Part shown: positions 23,918-33,206 of the stretch, one piece after another
Numbering within the stretch: the first letter of the stretch is position 1
Layout: every line of letters begins with the position of its first letter
Source of the DNA: Eudorina sp. 2006-703-Eu-15
Taxonomy: Eukaryota; Chlorophyta; Chlorophyceae; Chlamydomonadales; Volvocaceae
DNA: 64,000 nucleotides
Assembly: GCA_003117195.1 (NCBI GenBank)
Contig: BDSI01000114.1
Coordinates: 343,338-407,337, forward strand
Reading direction: 5' to 3'
Position numbers and translations under genes: made by a program
The notes under the pieces: generated by a model
The model's database searches: none
What the model was told of the DNA's origin: nothing
The model's input: the letters and a program-made list of their open reading frames with translations, nothing else

Positions 23918-24520
23918 GTGGGTCCATCCCGGAAAGCAACGCGCGGATCGCACTCAAGCACAGCATTGTGGTGTCAGTCCTTGCGGCCAAGGCAGCAGAC
24001 CCGCGCAAGCTGGTACGGTAGTCTTCCGTGAGCAGCACTCCAAAATGCGCATTCTTTTTGGGCGGGGCCCCAGCGCGAAGCGCGTTCGGGGGGCCCCGCC
24101 CCCTAGGATTGTCCCTGTCCGTGTGTCTGTGTGTCTGTGTGTGGGCAACGGCCAAACGTTCATTATCCGCTAAACTAATTCGCAATGTTTGCCATATTAA
24201 TTGTCCTCTATTGCAAGATAACTTTGGTTTGGCTGACAAAAATTCTTTGCGTGCAAACGGTCAAAGTAAAGCTCCTCGGTCTCCATGGACCCGAGTCAAC
24301 ATCCACCCAACGCCTCTCGCGCTCATGTTTGTTGCAACAGGTGCCGCGTGATGAATACTTGGATTATGGGCAGGTGGCGCGTGCTAAATTTAACTTCCAT
24401 AGTGTTCTGAGGTGTGATGATCAAGATGCCACCAACACCAAGATTTGCCTTTCTGTTTTGCCAGATGAATACAATTCAACATTATGTATTGAATCAAAGT
24501 TTCAAGATGCAAAGGGATAG
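23918..24520 (+). CDS. Two 3' exons of an unidentified gene
   Basis: Exon 23918-24012 follows a good pyrimidine-rich acceptor and reads SIPESNARIALKHSIVVSVL and AAKAADPRKL. It ends in phase 0 at GTACGG. The next exon, 24341-24520, starts after TTGCAACAG and reads VPRDEYLDYGQVARAKFNF, continuing to a TAG. Phases agree and codon use is coherent in the first exon; the second is AT-richer, and its tail could be 3' UTR read through. I do not recognise the family. The upstream part was not found, so this may be a fragment or a pseudogene. Confidence 0.35.
24060..24101. repeat. GC-rich hairpin
   Basis: Twelve-base arms GGGCGGGGCCCC (24060-24071) and GGGGCCCCGCCC (24090-24101) are perfectly complementary around an 18-base loop that itself contains AGCGCG/CGCGTT. 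It lies in the intron between the two unidentified exons. Confidence 0.8.
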
Positions 24521-24647
24521 CATACCGAGTACCAACGAGTTCTCCAGTTCCGATGGCCCGAAGTCCGGCTCTCACCGCGACTTTTTTGCACCCTGCTTTT
24601 GCTTTACAATGCTATGTAACTATTGTAGCAAACTTTAGAGGTTCACG

Positions 24648-24669
24648 TCTGCTGCACGCGTGCAGCAGA
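24648..24669. repeat. 22-bp perfect palindrome
   Basis: The core CTGCTGCACGCGTGCAGCAG is self-complementary and is extended by one matching base on each side. No function is evident. Confidence 0.85.
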
Positions 24670-25275
24670 AGGGTTGCAAGCTTGCCGACGGACCAAACAA
24701 CGACAGGGCAACAGATTGCATTACACCCCGGGACGGCGATTGATCCAGTACTACATATGTACGGGCTCGGCGGCCTGACTGTGTACAATACTCTTCCCAG
24801 CAGCCTTCCCCAGCCAGTGACTGCGCCCCAGCACCAAATCCTCCAGCAGCAGATGTTCCAGCAGCAGGCGATCCAACAACAGCAGATGTTCGAGCAGCAT
24901 TTTTTCTGGCGAGGGGTCAGTGGCCCAGCTCTCGAGCTATGGACGGGTCCCCGTGCACGCGGAAGTCATTGGGACGGGGACCCCCAAACGAACGGCGATA
25001 GGCCTCGCACGGGGACCAAAAGACCTCCCCGTCAAAATCGCAGCAATTTTTAATTATTGTTACCTTTGTCATCTATTGATTTGAAGGGTACTCGTGCTTC
25101 AAATAAAAGATAATTTGTGCGCGTGATATCGAATGAAGTTTATTTACAACACTACAGTAGTATCTCGCGTTCATATATATGGTGTATCAATCTTTTCTCT
25201 CTGCTCTGCATATTACCAATCCAATTCAATATAAGGATTGCCATGAAATTGAGAATATGTTATATTTGAATTTTC

Positions 25276-25801
25276 GGACACCCTTTGAAAAAAAGCCCCT
25301 TTGGGACGAGCAGGTGTTTGGACGACCGGGAAGTGGAGCATCCCCAATTTGCTGCACTTTGCACTCCTAATGACACGAGCCGTTGCATGTTTTGATAATG
25401 GGATAAGAAAGGGATCGTAAGCTCTTGAACTCTAAGCTTGCCACGAGCAGCAACAGGTCCCGACCAGAGCAGCTCTGGTCCCGATTAGTTTTTACAGTCA
25501 TTTTGCTCCCGGACACCATAAACGTGACCATATTGACCTTACGATACTAATAGGTGGCTTCCCTAACGAGCCAGAGGCAAGAATTAGAAGGCCACGGCAA
25601 GATGTTCCCGACTGCATGGGTGGCCTACAGGCCTCTCCCACATAAATGTTGTGCACAACTACTTCTGATTGCTAGACATTCTTGTCTAGACAGAAGATTG
25701 GCACGCTTTGCTGGTGTCACGCTGCGCTTTCCTTGAGAAGGAAGGAAAGGTCTTGGATGCTCGTCCAAAACCGAAAGGGGCTTTTTTTTCAAAGGGTGTC
25801 C
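25276..25801. mobile_element. Non-autonomous element with ~28-bp inverted ends
   Basis: The left end begins GGACACCCTTTGAAAAAAAG and runs on to CCCCTTT. The right end (25774-25801) is its reverse complement, with one extra A in the A-run. Both ends are flanked by AATTTT on the outside. The ~526-bp interior has no long open frame, so it is a MITE-like element. I could not see a clear target duplication, so the superfamily is not assigned. Confidence 0.7.
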
Positions 25802-25892
25802 AAAATTGCAAGGGTTTCCATTTGACATTTGCCCATTTGCATTGGGTCTAACTTTCCAGCTAAGTCTCCCGGTAAGGCGTCCTACTCGGCAT

Positions 25893-25930
25893 GGGTTGGT
25901 TGGTTGGTTGGTTGGTTGGTTGGTTGGTTG
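25893..25930 (+). repeat. GGTT tetranucleotide repeat
   Basis: Nine to ten uninterrupted GGTT units. Confidence 0.9.
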
Positions 25931-26377
25931 TTACATGTTGTACAGGCCTTACGGCTATAAACATGTGTTCCCCCACAACGGTCATCCGTCAAAGGGCGCA
26001 CAAAAAGACCAAAAGAACAAAAGATAGCAGAATCTCTCATCTCTGCAGCTTTTTCGGGTGCAGTCCATCGGCGTGGCATAAGATTATGGATGACAGTCAT
26101 CCATCATCCATTGGATGTGCACAACTTGCCACAAGTGCTTAGCCACCATTTGTACAATGTCAAACCGGCTCTCAAAACACGTCCGCGTGCCTTACACCCT
26201 TACAGCTTACACCCGTAAACCTGCCCGGCCGCTCGCCTGGTGCACAAGGGCATCATGCTTGCAGCCTTCAGCTGGCAGGACCCCAACCAGACGAGCCGTA
26301 ATCAGGTCTACTGGCAAGCAGGAATGAAGCAGGCGCGCCCTTCCGTCCAACCAATGGGTCGCTCTTCCTTTATTGTT

Positions 26378-29213
26378 TCAGTCCGAGGAAGCCGAGGCGG
26401 CAGCATGAGACTCCAGGGAGCGGGGCGACACCCTGGGCTCTGCGCTTTGGTTCTCAATCGTGACTGCCACATCCTCCGAATCCGCCGGTTGCTTCACCTC
26501 ATGTGCCGAATCCTCTGCCTCATGCTCCACCTCACCGGCAGCCTTCTCTTCCGCCTCCACGGCCGCCCCTTCCTGCACTTCCTCGGCGTCCTTCTCCTCC
26601 ACCTCCTCGGCCCCCCCTCCTTCACCTCCTCCTCCACCTCACCGGCCCCCCCTTCCACCGCCTCAGCCCCCCCCCTCCTCCACCTCACCGGCCCCCCCAT
26701 CCTCCACCCCACCGGCCACCCCCGCCTCGGCTGCAGCCAGCAGCATCGGCGCCGAGCGCAGCCTCATGCGTGGGTCGTGGCCCAGGGTTCCTGGCAGCAC
26801 ACTCTGAAGCCAGCGCAGCGCACTGGCCGCCTCCGGCGACAGCGCGCAGCCGAAGCCCAGGCTGGTGAGGCCGGGCAGCGCCGCCAGCAGCCCCAGCAGC
26901 ACCCCCCGCAGCGCCTCCTCGCACCGCCACTCGTCGGCGTGGCACAGCTCCAGACGCCTCAGCCCCGTGAGGGGCGCCAGGCAGCCCAAAGCCGCCAGGG
27001 CCAGGACGCAGTCCTCCAGGGAGGGAGGGGGGGGGGGTAAGGATTGGGGAACCGATGCGTGGCACAGGAGTCAATACGCGACCCAAGTTACTTACCATAC
27101 ATACCTGCATTATGCGCTCACCGTTACCGCGGGCGGCCGCGTCGCCGCCAGACCCATCCCGGACCAACCAACGCGCGACAGCACTGAGACGGATCACACC
27201 CCAGACAGCACCAATTACCGAGAACGTAGTACCAGTGTTGCTATCTTAAATAAAAAGAATATTTACGGGCAAAAAAGCCGGAAATTTTCTATTTCCCGGA
27301 CCCCCAAGAAACCTGCGAGATTTCATTTATTTGACGCTGTGGAGAGCCGGAAACCTGCCCTGCCAACTATTTTCCAGACTACCAAAAAGGCCTGGAAATC
27401 TGCAGGCGCAAGGAAAAATCCTGCATCGTACACCTGTCTACCGCCAAAACACACTCGAATGCCGTGTCCCCAACTCCTGGTTACCCTCCCATATGCATCC
27501 GCGACGCAAGGAAAGCGCGCTTCAGGCCTCCATGGACTTAGAATCCCTGTCGTCGCTGTGGTAACAGTGGCCCTGCTGTCGAAACACGCAGAAATATTTC
27601 CGCCCTGCCTCGGAGGTTTTTATTTCCTGGCACCTAGGAAGGCCCCCAAAATCTGCCCTGCCAAAGGTTTTTTGGCTACTGGCGACAGGCCGGAAACCTG
27701 CGGAATTCTATTTCCCCGTTTTGGAAGATAGCAACACTGCGTAGTACTCACCTGCGCAAATGGGACGAAAGGCGGACGGACCGCAAGGCGAACGGAAGAT
27801 GTGAGTGGCAACAAAGGGCAGACAAGTGGCAGGCAAAGGCAAAGGTTAAATTAAAGGAAAAGAAGAAAAGTAATGTACGGGTGAAAGAATGTACGGGTGT
27901 ACGGGTGTACGGAAGGGCGACGTCGCAGTCGGGCGGAGGGGTTGGCAAACACAGCAACGTAAGTGCCGCAATCAGGGAGTTGGGTGGCGGCGGTGGTGGT
28001 GGTGGTGGTGTGTGTGGGGGGAATGGATTGGGGAACCGATACGTGGCACAGGAGTCAATACGCGACCCAAGTTACTTACCATACATACCTGAATTGTGTG
28101 TGGGGGGAAGGGGAGGGATATGGGGCATTGGTAGACATATTCAAACTGGGCTGCGCTGCGCTGGGAGGGAGGAGAGCTGGGAGGGAGGAGAGCTGGGAGG
28201 GAGGAGAGCTGGGAGGGAGCTCCTGGATGTGGGCGGAGGGAGGGGGGCCGGATGGACCGAGTCACCATCGTGGAGGTTCCCTGCGCGCCCCAGCGACCCA
28301 TGGGTTCCTACCACCCGACGAGCACATGGCCACGAACTCAAACCATCTGTCACCTGGCCCCCTGAGGCGCCATTCTTGAGGGCTCCCACATCTCTTCATG
28401 TCGGGCTGTAAGTGTTTCCCAAGGGTCCTTACCCCTCCCCGCCCCCTCAGGTCGGACCGCTCACCTCCAACGTCGGCGGCGCCAGCTGCGCCAGCTGCGC
28501 CACACCCGCCTCGTCGAACCGCAGCGCACACAGCTTCAGTTGCCGCAGTCCGAGCAGCAGCCCCAGCGCCGACAGCCACACGCCGTGCCCGCCCGGATGT
28601 GAGGCCGCTGTAGCGGCGGCAGCGGCGGCGGCGCTGCCGCCAACGTGACCGGCAGCGGCTCCTGCAAAGACGGACCACGCTGCCAACCTGCCCGGGGAAG
28701 AGCGAAGGGGAGTAGAGGTCATATGAATTCACGTCGGGAAGGGAAGGGCTGCGACAGTACAGTGAGACGTGAGGGCCATCCGAGCTACGAGGACGGAGCG
28801 CTACAGCGCCTGACCGCCCGGAATGACCACGCACGAATCTATACAGGCCAAGGTAAGGACGGGTCGCAGCAGGTAAATCGAGGCCGTGGAAAGCTCTGAC
28901 CTGCGGGTCGGTCATCGTACCCCTTCAGCAGCACATCCTCGCTCCTCAAGCCACAACGTGCATCCCCGCGCCCTACCCGCGCTCATGCGGCTCGCTCTTC
29001 GGCTTGTCCTGGAAGTCCAGAACGGCAGTCGTGTGGCCGCAGCCGCCCTCCAGAGCCATCGGCCGGCCGCCCGAGCGGTCACGGGGAGCGCCGTCGGGGA
29101 GCGCCGTCGGGGAGCGCCGTCGGCGCCCGGGCTGAGCCGCGGCCGTCGGCGTAGCGGGCGAGCTCAAGCAGAGCCGGGGCCCCCATCATCATCGCCATCG
29201 TCTTCTTGATCAT
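26378..29213 (-). CDS. Leucine-rich-repeat protein, frame disrupted
   Basis: Three minus-strand exons join in phase: 29213-28977, 28687-28465 and 27013-26378. Exon 2 reads VWLSALGLLLGLRQLKLCAL and FDEAGVAQLAQLAPPTLE. Exon 3 continues with LAALGCLAPLTGLRRLELCH and LLAALPGLTSLGFGCALS, typical leucine-rich repeats that form a protein-binding surface. The C-terminus becomes glutamate-rich (EVEEKDAEEVQEGAAVEAEE). Three changes disturb the frame as sequenced: a 13-bp unit present three times in exon 1 (29082-29120; two copies would keep the frame), a nine-G run that brings a TGA at 26663-26665, and a seven-G run that restores the frame downstream. They may be sequencing or assembly slips in repeats, or real decay. 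The start ATG (29213) is tentative. The 1.45-kb second intron carries a hAT miniature element. Role unknown. Confidence 0.55.
27041..27107 (+). repeat. 67-bp direct repeat, copy 1
   Basis: It begins GGATTGGGGAACCGAT and ends CATACATACCTG. It is nearly identical (one or two differences) to 28025-28091, in the same intron and orientation. Confidence 0.9.
27233..27739. mobile_element. hAT-type miniature transposon (507 bp)
   Basis: Terminal inverted repeats start CAGTGTTGCTATCTT (27233-27247) and end AAGATAGCAACACTG (27725-27739), a perfect 15-bp match. They are flanked by an exact 8-bp duplication, CGTAGTAC, at 27225-27232 and 27740-27747. CAGTGTT ends and 8-bp duplications are hallmarks of the hAT superfamily. 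There is no transposase, so the element depends on one elsewhere. It sits in an intron of the LRR gene. Confidence 0.88.
28025..28091 (+). repeat. 67-bp direct repeat, copy 2
   Basis: The partner of 27041-27107, about 984 bp away. The hAT element lies between the two copies. Confidence 0.9.
28115..28164 (-). repeat. Dispersed repeat family 2, copy 1
   Basis: Reversed, it reads like GCAGCGCAG...TTTGAATATGTCTACCAAT, and it resembles 42521-42568, 43801-43858 and 63056-63110. Confidence 0.6.
28159..28218 (+). repeat. 16-bp tandem repeat
   Basis: The unit GCTGGGAGGGAGGAGA occurs three times, followed by a partial fourth copy, in the LRR intron. Confidence 0.85.
29082..29120 (+). repeat. 13-bp coding tandem repeat, three copies
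   Basis: The unit CGGGGAGCGCCGT is repeated three times exactly inside the first LRR exon. The unit is not a multiple of three, so copy number changes the reading frame. Confidence 0.9.
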
Positions 29214-30242
29214 AATCCAGCTATGGCAATGTTCGCCGAACAATGAGGCGTGCAAACGATCTGTCAACCACGACTCGGGCCGCGCGGCAAAGCCAAAGCG
29301 CGGCGCGCGGCCGCACCCAGCCACAAACCTACCGCGGGCGCGATAGCAGCTGCGGAGGCTGCTGCTGTTGGTGATCGTGCTTTGAAGCAGCCGCGGCTGC
29401 GGCGGCTGCGGCTGCGTCTGGCCGCGTCCGCGATGCCCGGAAGAGAGTCTTTCCGTCGGCGGCGGCGGGATGGCCGAAAAGGCGCCTCTGCGTACTGCTG
29501 CTGCTGAAAAAAAGAGGCTACAGCGAAATTGTAGTAGAGGTTGGTCGACTATGTACGTATGTATTACGGTACTCAGTTGGGTGTCCGAATCAGCCTGCCC
29601 GAGGTGGTTATTCGAAGGGCTTTTCCTGCCCGCCTTCACGAACGTTAGTCCACGACCGAGGCACCTGCTTCGGCCATCCGTCACCATCCCGGGCTCCGGC
29701 GCCCATTTCTCGCGCGCATGCCATGCACATTCTCGCATGCCATGCACATGCGTGCTGATGTGGCCGTGATGACCCAGGGGACGGCCGCACGCAGGTGAAA
29801 CGAACTGGCTTGTGGATAGCAGCGTACATCTCGTGCTAGTGTGCGGGGGTTGAGCATTTTTAAACTCCCTTGTTTTCTGGTGCGGAATTTGAACGGTCAT
29901 GGGAAACGTTGCCGCGAAGCATTCTATCGGCAACGACACCAACAGCGATCTAGGATGCCCATCTTATCCTTGAGCTGTTTCTTCTTCTTTGCAAGCAAGG
30001 AGCACAGCTCTTGATCTCGCGGCCTGTCACGCAAGCGCTGCCCGCCGCTTTCCCGGCACCCACATGCTGTGCGCCCCTCCTCCAGTTCCACACAGCTGAA
30101 TTCGCGCCTATGCTGCACTCCTCACCTCTTCTGTCCACGAACACCCGCCCGCCACGCCTCGTCCCCGCATCCCTGTGCAATCCTATCCAGCCCGATCCAG
30201 CCCCATACCCGATCCTATCCCTCGCTCCCCAACCTCCCCTTC
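29214..30242. other. Upstream region of the LRR gene
   Basis: The LRR reading frame stays open leftwards from an ATG near 29942, so more N-terminal sequence or an upstream exon is possible. No other gene is supported. The right end abuts pseudogene copy B. Confidence 0.4.
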
Positions 30243-32045
30243 AGGCTGGCAATGGGCACCTCCCTGGGAGCGGCCCTCATCTTCCAGCTGCCAGCCGCCG
30301 CGTAGGGGACCGCAGCCTCCGCCGCCCTTCAAGCCCCGCCGGGACCCCCGGCCCCAAAGGGCGGCTGTGTCGGATGGTGACCCGCCAGCGAGCCCGAGCT
30401 GCCGCCGCCACCGCCGCCGCCCTGCCGGCGGCCTCCCGCAGCCCCCAGACCGGGAGGCTGCTGCGCCGCGCCCATTTGGCCGGAACCGGATCCGGCCGTA
30501 CCAGATCCGGATCCGAATCCAGCCTCGAGATCGGCCGGCTTGGGTCCGGCGATGGTGTTGGCAGCGACAGCAGCGGTGGTAGCTGCATCGCGACTGTGGG
30601 GGTGGGCGAGGCGCGCAGCGAGGCTGAGGCGGTAACGGCGCTGGGGCTGCCGGTCCTCACTCGCGAGGCCTGGTCCGTGTGGGACGGTGAGCAAGCGGGG
30701 CGGGTCTACGTCGCAATGGCGCCAATGCTCCTCGGTTGCCGACTGCGCCGGGCATTAATTACCCTCACTGCCACCACGTTCTGCTGCCTTACTGATGTCC
30801 CCGCCTGTCCTTTCCCCGGCCGCGCCTCCCTCGGGTCGCCGCACAGGTCGTCCCCTTCCCCGGACGTGGGCCGCACTGCCCATCATCAACCTCCACGAGT
30901 CGGTCGGTGCTGGCGTGCCAGTAAGCATGGGACCGCGGAGGGGTGCCGGGTTTGGGGCCAGGACCGGAAGGGACTGGACAGACCAACGCGTGCACGTTGC
31001 TGCGGGGTCATTCCTCCAGGATGGGCGTTCTTCAAGTGATCATCGTGTGTATCACCCCAGATGCCGGGCATCTGTCCATTACGCGATCTAGTGGGGAATC
31101 CCGTTCCATGCCGCCCCGGGACCCAGGTACGTGGACGAGGTGATCGTGGGCAGCCCCTGCGTCATGACGGACGACCTGATTAAGACGTTCAACGTGAATG
31201 GGGTGGTGCGGGGAAGCGTGTCAAGGACCCGCATGCTGGGGACCGTGGTGGAGGTAAGAGAGAGCGGCAGGCGGCAGGTTGGGGCCCAGGACGGAAGGGC
31301 GTTGGCCGAACAACGGATGCGTGTTACGGGGTCGCATGGGGGTTTGTGCGAAACGGATGCGATACCCGCCAAGCTCCCTGGAGAATTCATCAAGGATGCG
31401 AACGCGATCTCGGACGGCTGATTGGTTGGTGGGTGCTGCGGTGACGTTGGCCCGCGGTCGAGGTCGCCTCCCTTCTACTCGGGATTCACATGAAGGCTAG
31501 CTGTCACCTGCGGCGCACTGGGTGCGTGCCTGAACCCCTGCTCCGCCCCCACCCTCTTCCACCCGGCGCCCTCCGCTCCACCACCACCACCAGGAGCGCT
31601 ACGCGGTGCCGGCGCCCTCCGCGAGCTGCCCAGCCCCTCGGATGTGACGGCTCGCAATATCATCCACCGTATAACTGCCCGCCTGCGAGGGGCGCAACGC
31701 GCACACGGTCATGCAAGGGCAAGGGGGCCCACTACACGGGCGCCAAGACGTACGTTCAGGAGCTGTAGCCCTGACGTGCAGCTTGACATTGGGACGGTCC
31801 ATACAGCACGGCACCGTGTATCGATAGGTACTTCCGGTACACGGTACCTGTCAGTGAGGGAAGGGGCGAGAGCGCAGCGAGGGCAGGGATGGAGGTGTAG
31901 CGGCTGGACAGGCGGGAGCTATCGGGCAAGGATTGCAGATGACCGGAGGCCGACGTCCGCAGAGGAGGAGCTGCAGCGAGGTGTAGAAGGGCCTGACTTG
32001 CGGCGTCACGCCCTCGCCGGGATGGTTGTTGAGATGTGGTTGCAG
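30243..32045 (+). pseudogene. Decayed ethanolamine-phosphate cytidylyltransferase, copy B
   Basis: This copy is better preserved. Exon-like pieces are: one ending at 30686 (GLPVLTREAWSVWDG); 30847-30920 (TWAALPIINLHE, then a disturbed version of RSVxVLAC); 31127-31253 (RYVDEVIVGSPCVMTDDLIK, TFNVNGVVRGSV); and 31594-31768 (ERYAVP, then out of frame ALRELPSPSDVTARNIIHRI and YTGAKTYVQEL). NLHERS, RYVDEVIxGxP and TFNI match the second catalytic domain of PCYT2/ECT1. The shift after ERYA-V/M-P is shared with copy A. The first domain and the HxGH motif are absent. The segment 30324-30537 is inverted relative to copy A. It is probably non-functional. Confidence 0.7.
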
Positions 32046-32805
32046 GCGGGGTTCATGGCGGGGCACTGGATGCAGGCACTCGCTAGATGTGGCGGTGGCT
32101 GGGGCTGTTGGCTGTGAGCCCGCCTATCCCCATCGCTGCGCAGGGTCGTGCGGTGTTAAGGGGGCAGAACAGGAGTGCGTGACATGCAAGGGGAACACGG
32201 CCGCGTCGCTTACGATTGCTGACGGTTGACGGCGCCGCCGACCCCTGGGTCGGAGGTCGTGATGCGGCTCGATGCTCATTCTGCACCTCACAGCCGCTCA
32301 AGGCCGGCGCGCCGGCGGGTCGGGAGAAGGGGCCTGCTCCTGCCGGAGTCGTTAACTTCGGTGGTGCGGGCATACAGGGGTGACTACGCCACCCCTCAGT
32401 TCCCCACCTACTTAATACACGCCAGGCTTCGGCCGGCGTACTATTATTATCATTATTCGTTAACATCGGCATCGGTACCTGGCCCCCGTACAGCCCGCTC
32501 CACTGCGTTACTGCAATGTCGCAGGGTCGGGGTCAAAGGTCAGGGTCAAGGGACAAGGGCACTCAGCCCAGCAGCACCAGCCGCAGCGGCGGCACAGCGG
32601 CAGCAGCATCAGTAGCAGCACGGGGCCAAGGACGGGCACGTCCGCCCCGTTGTTGGCGCCGTTGAGAGAGGGTACGGTTGTTTTACACGAGAGGTGAGAG
32701 CTGGTGGAGGCGCTGAGGTCCGGGCACCGCGGCGGCGATGCTGGCCTTGGGGCCGCGAGGCCCCCTGCGGTGGATCTTGTGAGGCCTGATCGCGGTGCTG
32801 CCGTG

Positions 32806-33206
32806 CAGGGTGGCTATCTTAAGATATAAATATCTATTCGGCCGAAAAACTTCTGAAATTTTAGATACTTTTGGCCTGCCAAAACATGGAGTTTAAGATA
32901 CTTTGACCCCTCGTGTGGGATATGATATCTTCCCGTTGACATATACTCGGACGAGTGATGGGATCCCCGATATCTCCCACCCGGGGTCGGTTCTCGCCGT
33001 CTGCAGTCATCTATGGCTAGGTGTTGCACTTATGGGTTCGGTTCGTAGAAGTTCTCCATCAATGTTGCGCCCTGTCCGATGCCCTCTGTAGATACTTCGG
33101 GCCGTTTCCAGTTGGAAATATCTCCCCATAGACAGATACTTTCAGCGTTTCGAAGCCAGGTGTATCTCTGGCCGTAGATACTCCCAAAAATAAGATAGCC
33201 ACCCTG
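32806..33206. mobile_element. hAT-type miniature transposon (401 bp)
   Basis: The ends are CAGGGTGGCTATCTTA (from 32806) and TAAGATAGCCACCCTG (to 33206), a 16-bp perfect inverted repeat. It is flanked by an exact 8-bp duplication, CTGCCGTG (32798-32805 and 33207-33214). The ends share GCTATCTTA with the element at 27233, so the two are related families. It has no coding capacity for a transposase. Confidence 0.88.

Larger units (their letters stand above)
24521..26377. other. AT-richer spacer with Q-rich frame and repeats
   Basis: A plus-strand open frame at about 24640-25050 has a glutamine-rich section (PQHQILQQQMFQQQAIQQQQ), but no start or splice context I trust. A 22-bp perfect palindrome lies at 24648-24669. 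An inverted-repeat element occupies 25276-25801 and a GGTT run 25893-25930. From 25930 to 26377 I see nothing else. Confidence 0.4.

Noticed and set aside
26240..27040. Pro/Leu-rich plus-strand frames
   Set aside because: They are the complement of the glutamate-rich and leucine-rich-repeat exon on the minus strand.
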